Shown piece by piece: positions 49,380 to 59,824 of a stretch of 64,000 nucleotides of DNA. Origin of the DNA: Tagetes erecta (Eukaryota > Streptophyta > Magnoliopsida > Asterales > Asteraceae); contig CM061493.1 of the NCBI GenBank assembly GCA_030867185.1, positions 10,323,001 through 10,387,000 of the forward strand, written 5' to 3'. Every line of letters starts with the position of its first letter. The stretch's first letter is position 1. The translations under genes were made by a program, and so were the position numbers. The notes beneath the pieces are model-generated. The model saw nothing but the letters and a program-made list of their open reading frames with translations. It was not told where the DNA came from and did not search any database.

Positions 49380-49859
49380 GAGGGTGTTTGAGATTGAGTT
49401 TGATAATGACTTATTAACTAATTAACTATTTAGAAAAGACAATAAGTCAAAAAGTTATAAGAAACTATGTTTTTGTGACTTTTAAAAATGACTAATTAAC
49501 TTATTGGCGTTTTCAAAAAATTAATAAGTTAATAAGTTATTTCTAAGGGTGAAGGGAATGAGCAACGAGCTCGCTAGGTCGAGGGAGAACACCACTCCCT
49601 GTCAAACGAGGAAGGTCACGAGGTTGAGTCCTCGCCAACGAGCTCGTGTGTTTGCTTGTATTTTTTGGTGTTTTGTGGTTGAAGAGGTGGAGAAGTCAAG
49701 GGAGGACCACTCTCACTCACAAGAGATGAAAGTAGACGAGAAGACATGAAATTTAAAGTGATAACATGACGTTTTCCAGTTGGTCTAAAAAATTTCTTAT
49801 AAGAACCTTGTGAGGACGCATCACTCCCTCCACCCTAAACTCAATCTCAAACACCCTTT
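49380..49859. mobile_element. PIF/Harbinger-type MITE with another nested inside
   Basis: The inverted ends GGGTGTTTGAGATTGAGTTT (49382-49401) and their complement (about 49838-49857) lie beside TAA at 49377-49379 and 49860-49862. The 3-bp TAA duplication is typical of this superfamily. Confidence 0.6.
49547..49835. mobile_element. Inner PIF/Harbinger-type MITE, GC-richer
   Basis: The ends GGGTGAAGGGAATGA and its near-complement (TCACTCCCTCCACCC) are flanked by TAA (49544-49546, 49836-49838). The interior is GC-richer than its host (CGAGCTCGC repeated). The frame at 49549-49749 is not a gene. Confidence 0.55.
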
Positions 49860-50207
49860 TAACATATTATTCATACATCATTAATACGTTATACGGACTT
49901 ATTATCTTATAAAGATCATATGATGTTAATTTATACAAGGTTGTGCTAGGTAACTATAAAGTTATACGAGATCATATGACATAATGACATGTTAATTATA
50001 TGAAAACATCCGCATGCTATATGGCCAGCTAGTGTCACATACCAAAATTGACCGAGAGACATAAAGTATACCAATGTCCAATGACAAGCTAATGTAGTAC
50101 ATACAATGAAGACATGCACCCTATGATTGAACGGTGAGAACAAAGGTTCTAGATGTAAAACATCATTAGTATTGTATTTGTTTCACCATATTTCTACTTA
50201 TCAACCT

Positions 50208-50217
50208 CTATATATAA
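50208..50217 (+). promoter_or_regulatory. TATA box of the proline-rich protein gene
   Basis: CTATATATAA lies 46-55 bases upstream of the ATG at 50263. It is followed by a C/A-rich leader typical of a plant transcription start. Confidence 0.65.
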
Positions 50218-50262
50218 CCCTTCCCAAAACACCATTTCTTCAAATTCTTTCCAACTCCCAAA

Positions 50263-50580
50263 ATGGCTTCAACCACCTTCATAATCTTTTCCCTTCTCGC
50301 CACTTTCGTCTTCTTCGGCACCCTCCAAACCACCACAGCACGGCGCCTCTTGTTCATTCCCGGAAACACTGGCATTCCAGCAACTCTCCCAGTCCCATCG
50401 TTACCACCATTCACACCTCTCCCCTCATTGCCACCGTTTCCTCTAACCGTCCCATCTTTACAACTGCCTCCATTTACTCCACCACTTCCCACCATCCCTA
50501 ATCCTCTCACCACCCCGTCCACCGTCCCTCCGTTCACTGGAATATTCACCCCTCCGGTTGCGGGAACGGTCCATCCTTGA
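50263..50580 (+). CDS. Small secreted proline-rich protein (105 aa)
   Basis: A single exon. The ATG has a good context (CAAAATGGCT) and the stop is TGA at 50578-50580. Residues 1-27 (MASTTFIIFSLLATFVFFG...TTTA) are a clear signal peptide, with cleavage likely after TTA or AR. The mature part is rich in Pro, Thr and Leu, with repeats PSLPPF, PLPSLPP and PPFTPPLPTIP, and a pair of arginines after the signal. There are no cysteines. This fits small apoplastic or cell-wall proline-rich proteins in general; I do not recognise a named family. The gene is an island of higher GC and C-rich codons in AT-rich DNA. The opposite-strand frame is a shadow. Confidence 0.8.
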   Translation: MASTTFIIFSLLATFVFFGTLQTTTARRLLFIPGNTGIPATLPVPSLPPFTPLPSLPPFPLTVPSLQLPPFTPPLPTIPNPLTTPSTVPPFTGIFTPPVAGTVHP

Positions 50581-52203
50581 AGCTAGCTAGCTAGTATATG
50601 TACGTTGTATGTGTTATCCATTTGCTATAAGTAATGTACTAATGTGTGTTGTTGTTATGTAATGCATGTGTAAGGTTTTAAAGATTATATATATGTCTAA
50701 GAACATGTATGTTGGTTTCCTTAGATTATTGGTTTAAGGATTTATTACAGCTTAATTCTTAATATCTAATGAAACTTTTGCTTTAATGTTTTGAGATTTA
50801 TGTTATGGTTTAATTCTTAAAAATTTATGAACCTTTTGTTTAACGGTTTTGACGCAATGAGGATATATATAATAATATTAAAATAGAGAAATATTTTCAA
50901 GAAATTGGTGCTCAATTGAATAATGCAACATAAGGAGAAACTAAATTTGACTCGAAATTAGAAATAGAATCAGCATAGAAATTAAAACCAACAAAACATA
51001 TACATAGGAAGGAATAAATAAGAATAGATTATGCCTAATAACAGTAAGAAAGTGTCTTGCATTATAATCGGTTAAACGAACTCTGATTAAACTCATTCTG
51101 ACGACGTTAAAATCGTCTCATCGAACGTTATTATCTTAGTTTCGAGAGTTTAACTTTTAGGTTAGCTTCTAGCCTTATGGTTTAGGTATTTGGAGGTGGG
51201 TAGGGTGAGTGGTGGTTTTAGGTTTTTATGAGTTAGGGGTGGGGGTTTAAGTTTTGGGGGTGGAGGATGGGACGATGGGTGATAGGCCGGTTTGACTAAA
51301 TGGTTTTAACTAATGCCAATGAACTAAGTTCAATCATAGTTTGTTTAACCCCGGTTTGATGTGACTAAATATCACATCCTACACTTCTTAGACAAAATCT
51401 ATTTTAAATGAAAATCCTTCACCTATATAAACGCCTAACTTAAGGCATCAAATGATTTTATGCATTTATAAACTTCATAATCTGCAAGCTCGGTTATGAC
51501 CTTACAAATTAATTTTAAAGTTTGTGTTATTTACAACTTTTCCATTAGGCAATTTTCAACAATTTTTTTAACCTTTGACATTTTTACGATTTTAATCTCC
51601 AACTTTTACTAATTATCATTTCAACTCCTGATGAGTTTTCGACTTTGACATCTTACTCTACTTTGTCATATGTACGATTTTAACACTCCGGATTTGACTT
51701 GGTTATCGTTTGACCTCTAACTTGATATTTCATCTCTTTTTAATACGTGACACATTATGGCTTTGCACCGTAACGTACGGGACATAAAACTTTTTTTTAT
51801 TGGCGCATTTGACGAAGTCACATACACAAGATCCAATCATGTAACATGTTTGTTCAAAGTGTGGCCCGGTCTTAAATCTAGTTTTATACTCAAATGAAAG
51901 GACAACAAATTAGAAGTGTAGAAAAATCAGTGAATGACAAAATTGAAATCGTTATGGAAGGATTTCTTTTCTGACAGCTAGATCAAACCATCATGATTAA
52001 GTTATTTGCCATATGATCTAGCTTGTGGAGGCATTTCCGTCAACTGGTCACAAGACTACATAGTAAGTTAGACTCTGTCCCCTAAGGGGTATTTTCTGTC
52101 ATGTGGACAATGACTAGGGAATGAGCATTATACAAAAAAGTGACATAATGAGATAATGTCCCTTAATCATTACCAAGAAAGAGAATTGGAGAGAGAGCGA
52201 GAG
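50581..52203. other. 3' flank and intergenic DNA
   Basis: No gene is seen. The 3' flank of the proline-rich gene carries ATATATATG. The stretch before 52203 is purine-rich (GAGAGAGAGCGAGAG) and continues beyond the copia element at 63546. The copia element therefore landed in an older repeat. Confidence 0.45.
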
Positions 52204-53744
52204 TGAAAGTATTCAATGGTACTATTATTGTCATTGTTCAATCCCTATACAAACCATATATATATAATCATGGAAGACATAAAACCCTAACCACCTCCTT
52301 AGATATCTCCTTAAACAAGGGAATAGATATCTACTAAGAATATAAAATATCACAATATATCTTTTCCTAATTGATGTGCGTGAAAGTATATATATATTTT
52401 TAATAAATATTTTTCACACAAATTTAGTTTCAAAAAGGGTTTTCACCAAAAAATACTAAATCACACACAATAGGCAAGTGTACCTTTCGATTAGTAATAT
52501 AGTAAAAGGTAAGAACCGGATATCAATCCGTGGACACGGTGGCTCTCGATAATGAAGTTTTTGTTGATGTTCAACCGATCAAATAAGCAAGTTGGTTTTT
52601 ACTAACACTAAGACTAAAATACTAAATTAATGAGATACTACAATTAAAATAATATATTATATAGACTAAGAATCCACTTAGCTAAGATGATAAAGAACAT
52701 TAATGGGGAAGTCAATTTCTTAAAAGTATAACTAGACTCCGGTTACAGATATCTAACTAAAATGATTCTTCGGAAAACTAGAACCATAAACACATCCTAA
52801 TCACCTAAAATCATGCACTTGAGCTCAATTGATTTCTTTTCATGTCAAGAACTAAAGATAAACTAGGCATCCGTTAAGATATCCTAATTTCATAATTTAA
52901 GGAAAAATAGAACGATAAACACATACTAATCACCCTAAATTACGTAAAGTAGACAAACTTATGAAATGTTCCAACTTACAATTCTTAAAACTAAGTCATG
53001 TAAATCTAGTTATTGTAGCCACAATTCCAAATCTACAATCCTAATGTGTTCAAGAAATTATAACATCACAATTATCTTTTCAAACATCTTGTGAAGGAAA
53101 GCATATTTGTCTAATTTCATGACATCTAACATTCCAATCATCATTTCTAATATAATGGCATAAATCCTACAAAATTCATTTATAAGATTTACAAACAAAT
53201 ATCAAGAAGATGGGTTTTTCAACATGTCAACTTCCTAATATTCATCAACATCACATGATAATAAAATTTAGACAAACATACAACATCATTGAAACATCAC
53301 CATAACTTCATCATTGATCTTGACATAAAAACATCACCAAATATTCATATGTAATTCATCATCAAAGCATAAGTTTAATCCTAATCTAGATAATATAAGT
53401 GTTTAACCCATAAGGCTTACAAAAACTGCAACAAAGATGATAAAACTACCTAAAAATATAATTAAGAACTACTAATATATAAACCACTAGCAAGCAAGGA
53501 GAAGGATGGATGATTCTTGAATCTTCTGTGGCTTCCAAGGACTCCAAAAACACTTAAAAATGGTTGGTTTTAAGTGAAAATGGCTCCCCACTCTCCACAA
53601 CCCAAAATTGTTACAAATGAGGCTTTTTATAAAATTCTGCAGATGTGCACTACCTGGTGCACCACCGTGCTCCAGGTAGTGCTCGTAGCTACAGTACTTA
53701 CTTTCTTGCCCAGACACTTTGCAGTTTCCTTTTTTAGCTAAATC

Positions 53745-53947
53745 TCGATTCCCGTCTCGAGGTTGGAAGAGCACGATCGTGCTTAGACCAAGCACGGTAG
53801 TGCTTGGGTCAAAATGTGCAGCACTACCTGGTGCACTACATGTGCTTGGTCTGAGCACTACCTGTGCTTGGTCTGAGCATTACCTGTGCTTGGTCTGAGC
53901 ACTGCATGTGCTTGGTCTGAGCACGACCGTGCTTGGTCTGAGCATGG
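53745..53947. repeat. 22-bp palindromic minisatellite, left half
   Basis: The units are TGCTTGGTCTGAGCA followed by CTACCTG, TTACCTG, CTGCATG or CGACCG. Each unit carries AGCAC...GTGCT, a small inverted repeat. The array continues at 56657 after the inserted solo LTR. Confidence 0.75.
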
Positions 53948-53952
53948 TCATG

Positions 53953-56656
53953 TGTAACATTTGCCCCGAACTAAACCTGATATAAACCAAGCCAAACTCG
54001 TTTCATTTTTTTTTTGTATATTAATTGTATTCGCCTAAATAAAATCATTAATTTGTTATCTAAATCATACTCAATCATATATTGTTTAATTAAATTATAA
54101 AGTTTATTCTTATCAAAATAACTATGTAAACAAATCTTATATGGTTAATACGTATTAAATATTTTTTTTCTAAAAGTTAATTAGTTAATTTGGTTAGTTA
54201 AGATTTAATCTAACAAGACTAACTTTGAGGGACTATTTATGACACTAATGAAACTTATTTTAAATACATGAAATCACTTAATAACAAACACACATAGTGA
54301 AAGGGCCAAAGTGTAACACCATTTTAAAAACAAAAGAGCCACCTTCTTCTTCACGTTTTGGCAAACATTTCCGGCAACTCCGACGTTGATTCCGGCGAGC
54401 CACAAAACTGTTGTTTAACCCGATTCACTTCAAACTAAACGGATTAGACCCGTTTACCATGCGATTCGAACCCTACACTTCATTTTGAACTAGATTTTCC
54501 GCCACCAAACCCGGCTTCTAGCAAATCGGCTCAAAGATGGAAACCAAAATCGTATCTCGATCAAATTACGCTTAATACTCAAAATAGATTTAACAGAATC
54601 ATTCCTTATATCCATCAAAACATAATCATCAAGTCAAATTTAACAAAAATCACGGGATTGTATTGATTTTCTTTCCAATAACACCGAATGAAAACCTCTT
54701 ATACGGGTGGATCCATTTAGAACAATATAACACTAACTAAGTTATGAAAAACACTCTCACGCCTCCATCGAATCTTCCCGTATCAACAATTACAACGTTG
54801 CACGTGATATGATCGATGTTTGATCCATGTTCAGTCGCGTCTTCTGCTTCTTCTAATTTTTATCAAATCTGTATCAATTCAGGTATCACTTACATTCATT
54901 ATCCTTGTTTATACATAAGCAACAAAATCCTTAAGTTAAATTTTGATTTCAAAGTCTATTAATCAGTCAATTGGATCGAACTGGATGTTAGGGTTTATAG
55001 GATTTGAGGATTTAATCAAGTTGGCATATTTTACTATTCTTATGCGAAACCAAATCAATAAAAGCGTAGCAGCACAGCTGGTAAACTGCAATAATACGGT
55101 ATACGGGTTAAGAGACCCGGGTTCGAACCGGGCTTCTCCCCTTTTTATTTTATTTTCTTGTTTCTTTTTTTTTTATTAAAAACTAGAAACTAACATTTAA
55201 TTATTTCATTAATTAATTATTAGTAAAACATAATTTAAAATGTCTTCTTTCTCAAAATCGTAAACTAATTAAAGAAAATGTATACAAATCATTTGATGAA
55301 TCTCAAATATTTATAGTTGGGTATTGAAGTTTATTTTAATCAACTCAAATATTTATAGTTAGGTATTGAAGTTTATAATAATCAAATCTTTATTTCAAAT
55401 TAATCACTTAACTAGTTATTATCACAAGCTATTACACGTTTGACATTCATTTAATTATTATCGTCATTATTATTATTATTATTATTATTAATAATATTAT
55501 TATTTTATTAATATTATTACTATTACAATTTGACTTATTTTTCAAGTGAATTAGATCATTAAAACATCATGCATTTTATCTATGCTATTTACACAAATAT
55601 TACTCATTAGTATGTAAGTTCTATTAGTTATTTGATAAATATTATTCGAACAAATCATTTTTTTTCAAAGCTATTGTCATTTAATACAATATAATCTAAA
55701 ACCCTCAAATTCCTATTAGAAACCCTAGTTTCCGAATTATCTTTAGAACACTAAGTTCATTACTCTAATTTAAGACACCTTCTTTAGGCTGACTTCTTAA
55801 AAAGATCCATCGGTGCCTTATTCTTCAAGTATTTAAGTTCATCAGTTGCAATCACTCATGTGAGTATTCATAGCCCCTTTTCAGTTTTACATTTTGGGGT
55901 GATCTCATGTGAACCTATTAAACAAGTTATCATTTTATCATTTTTATCATTTTACTATTTCATCAGTTTATCTTGTTGATCAGTCCATCAGTTTAAACAA
56001 TTCAATTCATGTTGTGTTATTACTTGCAATTATGTGTGCATAGCTTGATAAACATTGATTCTTGCATAATCATTAATTTATTTAACCGACAGTTATCAAT
56101 GATAGATCTATTGGTCAAAGGACCCACCCCCTTGATTCTTGGGTGATTATAACTGACTTTATCAACATGTGATTCTTGTCCCTATTCATCAACAGCTTAA
56201 TCTGTGTGATTACGTGGCTGCAGTTTATCAAGGTTTGATTATGCGTTTGTCTTGTATGTTACACATTTGCATTATGGGTTTTGACATAACATGAGAATTG
56301 AACACTTTTAATCATTTTGACTCTTTTGATCATTTTAATCATTTTTTTTATGTATCTAAACCTGTGTTTACTCACCAGCTAATTCGTTAGCTGAACAAAT
56401 ACTTTTCACATGATTTCAGGTTATGCAGTTTATGTGATTTCTACAAGATGTGAACACTTAGGATATGTTTGGACCTAGAATAGTAACGAAATATTTATTA
56501 TGTTGTATCGTATTTATTTGGATCATTGTATGCATTTATTGTCTTTAAATGAAATTGGGATTTAAAGATTTTTAAACTATTTTAGTACCATGAGCTACGA
56601 GCAATCAATTCACTATCGCCCGCCCCGATGTTTCCGCCAACAGTCGGGGTGTGACA
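53953..56656 (+). mobile_element. Solo LTR, 2704 bp (TSD TCATG), same family as 30244-32881
   Basis: It starts TGTAACATTTGCCCCGAAC and ends GGGGTGTGACA, with TCATG at 53948-53952 and 56657-56661. It shares ACTCACCAGCTAATTCG, TTTCACATGATTTCAGG and ATGAGCTACGAGCAATC with the first copy. It has an ATT-rich microsatellite at 55466-55530 instead of the TA run. Confidence 0.85.
55070..55146 (+). other. tRNA-like unit inside the solo LTR
   Basis: An A-box-like TAGCAGCACAGCTGG (55066-55080) precedes a B box GGTTCGAACC (55120-55129) within a perfect T-arm: CCCGG, loop GTTCGAA, CCGGG. CCCCTTTTT follows. There is no full cloverleaf, so it is a tRNA-derived Pol III motif rather than a tRNA gene. Confidence 0.5.
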
Positions 56657-56850
56657 TCATGCTCAGACCAAAATATGCAGCACTACCTTGTGCACTGCCT
56701 GTGCTTCCGGGCTCGAAGATCTGAGCACGACCGTGCTTGGTCTGAGCATGACCGTGCTTGGTCTGAGCATGACCATGCTCAGACCAAAATGTGTAGCACT
56801 ACCTTGTGCACTACCTGTGCTTGGTCTGAGCATGACCATGCTCAAATCTG
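56657..56850. repeat. 22-bp palindromic minisatellite, right half
   Basis: Continuation of the array at 53745-53947 (ACCGTGCTTGGTCTGAGCATG units), separated from it by the solo LTR. Confidence 0.75.
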
Positions 56851-57035
56851 AACTTTGTCAACTTTTGCATCGAAACTTGTTTTTTCTTCATTCTTTACAT
56901 CGGTAGGTTACATTGGCTGTAAAATCACAAAAACCACAAATAAATACTTATACTAATGAATTTACAACTGATTAATACCTTTTTTTGGTTAAATGTGAAG
57001 AACAAATATGTATATTTTTCTACATATCACTAATA

Positions 57036-57831
57036 GTCCCCCGTAGTTCGAACGGGTGTAGGGACAAATGTTCAAACTGAAGCGAAATGATTCAAACAAC
57101 GAACGTGCGAGACCCTTTGTGAAGATGTCGGCATATTGTAAAGACGATGGTACATGAAGAACCTTGATATGGCCAATCTGAACCTTTTCTCGAACAAAGT
57201 GAATATCCATTTCCACATGCTTTGTTCGTTGATGTTAAACAGGATTCCCTGTCAAGTATACTGCTGAGACATTATCACAATAAATAATGGTAGCTTTCTG
57301 AACCGGAACATGTAACTCTAGTAACAAATTCCGTAACCAAGTGGCCTCTGCAACTGCGTTTGCCACACCCCTGTATTCTGCCTCAGCACTAGAACGAGAC
57401 ATGGTCGCCTGACGTTTAGATGACCATGAGACAAGGTTATCTTCTAGAAAGATACAAAACCTAGAGGTTGACCGCCGCGAATCAGGGCAACCTCCTCAAT
57501 CTGCATCTAAGTACGCAGTTCGGGTGGATGTAGCCGAGTCTATAATGCGCAGACCCAGATGACTGGTACCATGCAAGTAACGAAGAAGTCGTCGCATAAA
57601 AGCCATGTAGGAATCCCTGGGTGCATGCATAAATAAACAAAGTTGTTGAACTTCATAGGTAAGATCCGGTCTAGTGAATGTCAAGTATTGGAGAGCCCCA
57701 ACAAGGCTCCGATATAATGTTCCATCGGATAATGGAACCCCGTCAGTTACACTAAGCTTGGCGCTAGTATCCATGGGTGTGTTGCAGGGTTTGCAAGCTG
57801 TCATGGATGCCCGATGTAAAATATCTCTAGC
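57036..57831 (-). pseudogene. Copia RT tail and RNase H of the second element
   Basis: From the break at 57831 the minus strand reads YARDILHRASMTACKPCNTPMDTSAKLS, then YRSLVGALQYLTFTRPDL. After a stop and a frameshift come LVSWSSKRQATMSRSSAEAEYRGVANAVAE, YCDNVSAVYLTGNPV, and finally MDIHFVREKVQIGHIKVLHVPSSLQYADIFTKGL. This is the standard copia RNase H order. It is interrupted by the solo LTR at 57836-59819, whose CATAT duplication flanks it. Confidence 0.85.
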
Positions 57832-57835
57832 ATAT

Positions 57836-59819
57836 TGTCACACCCCGGGTTTGGCATGCCCGGACGTGTGACCCGATTGGTAGCTGCTTTGATTAATTTA
57901 TTCTGAAAACACATAGTTCAATGCAGCGGAATATTTTTCTCAAAACTTGGTCCTATTTCATAATATTTCACAATGTTTGCAAACATTGTTTTCATATAAC
58001 TGGGCTTAACTACCCGTTATTTTACATTGTTTTCATATCACTGGGCTTAACTACCCGTTATTTTACAAAACATAGCAATTTCATATTACTATAATATTTG
58101 AAGCCATAAGATTTCTTCATCGAATGTGTCCATTCTTCCTTGATGTATCTTGTGCTTAATTAGCTAAAATGCACATGTAAAACATCATATGTACAACATG
58201 GCACTTAGCAATTCCATCCTTTTCTATTCATTACCTGTAAAAGGTTTTCAAAATAAAACATCAGCGATAATGCTGGTGAATATCATATGTAGACCCAAAT
58301 CATTTAAAAGCATGAAAGCATTAATTTAGATTAACCATACTAGAAACATGGATAAAATACACACCATCTTGCACACTGATAACAATTTGTTGGCTGTGAG
58401 TTATTTCATTATAACTCTGGTGCCTAGGGAATCTCACTCCTTTGGGCACACAAACTGTACCAGCCCTCTTAGATACAGAACTCACCGTATTAGTTCTGCC
58501 TAAACACGTGTATACCATTTCTGATCAGACCGTATGTGCCAAGTGTCCGTCTCGTATTTTACCAGCATGCATTAATAAATTAACTACTTTTCATGCTGGT
58601 TTCGAAATAACAAAGATTTCATAAAAGCATTTAAAATACAAATGTATTCACCTTAATCAGAATAACTGTCATTGGACAACACTTCTTCTCACTCTCTAAC
58701 CCTTTGAGATTTCTGAGTATAATCCTTGTGCACTTTGAATCTATACATGTGGCTTAACTGGCGCCACTATAATAGTTATGAAGTTTGGTTCCTATTTATA
58801 ATTAGGGCAAATCTTAGCTATTAATTATGTAAAGAGTGGGGTACTGGCTTGTCATCGTCATGGTCAATTTTGGATAACTCTATCTAGTTTAGACATGGTT
58901 GATCAGTCCATGTCTAGACCAGGGTCAAGTTACCCAATGTCTACCCCGGCCCTAACCCTAAGCCCCACAAAATATATACTAATAGATATAACTATTAACT
59001 AGACATAAATTTAAACAAGAATATACCTCTTAAACTATCTACGGCAATTTGACGTAGAGTCTCCCTATTCGTGCTCCAAAAACGACTACTAACAACACCC
59101 AAAAGGGTACTGTATACACGAGATTCTCTATACTAGAGCGTTCCTGTCAAAAGAACTGGATTTATAAAACTCTAACCCTAAACTTCTATATATAGAAAGC
59201 AAGTAGGCACCTCAATTTACTTCTGCGTGGGGTCAACTAGAAGATCCCCTGGAACGCAAACAGTTGATTGATTGATGGACAATTGTATGATTCTATCTTC
59301 ATTTCCTTGAACCGGTATCCCCTCAAGAACAACAGGATTTCCCTGTTGAATCCTATTCGAAGCATGAAGACTATTTCTAAGATATGCAGCCATGTACTGT
59401 AGATGTGGGATGAATTAAAATTGACATGCTAGCCTGCTAGCTTACTTATATTATTAGAACTAATTAATTCAGCTGCTTCATTCGTTTTTCTGGTATAACT
59501 TTTCAAATATAGTGTTCTATAAAATTATAAATATACTGCTAGGACGAGCTCATCATTCTCTACGCATCGACCTAAGTTTCATTAAAAACGAAGAAAGTTC
59601 AAATATAATATAATTTTATTATTGTTCGACGTTTTTTTTATAATAATAATTTTTCGTTTAAACATTTCATATTTCTAAGAGCCATTTAATTCGTTTCTTA
59701 CTCGTTTGACAATATTTGAAATATAATTGTCATATATAAATATACCAACCACTTTTTATGACCATAAGGTCAAGCATCTTAACTAATATTTAAGATACGA
59801 AATATTTAAGGGTGTTACA
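57836..59819 (-). mobile_element. Solo LTR, 1984 bp (TSD CATAT), inserted in copia RT
   Basis: It starts TGTCACACCCCGGG and ends AAGGGTGTTACA. CATAT is present at 57831-57835 and 59820-59824. Removing it joins FLSQT to YARDILHRA, the normal RT sequence. The opening bases suggest the minus orientation and the same broad LTR class as 37577-40528. Confidence 0.85.
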
Positions 59820-59824
59820 CATAT

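Larger units (their letters stand above)
52372..57029. mobile_element. Solo LTR, about 1.95 kb net (TSD CTAAT), itself split
   Basis: It starts TGATGTGCGTGAAAG and ends TACATATCA, and duplicates CTAAT (52367-52371, 57030-57034) six bases from the end of the copia 3' LTR. Within it lie a polyadenylation-type AT-rich left part, a CTGTGCTTGGTCTGA minisatellite (53745-53947 and 56657-56850) and the nested solo LTR 53953-56656. The strand is not assigned. It is judged a solo LTR because no interior or partner LTR is seen. Confidence 0.7.

Noticed and set aside
49549..49749. 66-aa GC-rich frame
   Set aside because: It lies wholly inside the nested PIF/Harbinger-type MITE.
50127..50549. Frames overlapping the proline-rich protein gene on both strands
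   Set aside because: The frame from 50263 has a signal peptide, good start context and TATA spacing; the others are shadows of its C-rich sequence.
55066..55146. A true tRNA gene
   Set aside because: The T-arm is perfect but no acceptor stem or anticodon arm can be formed with it.
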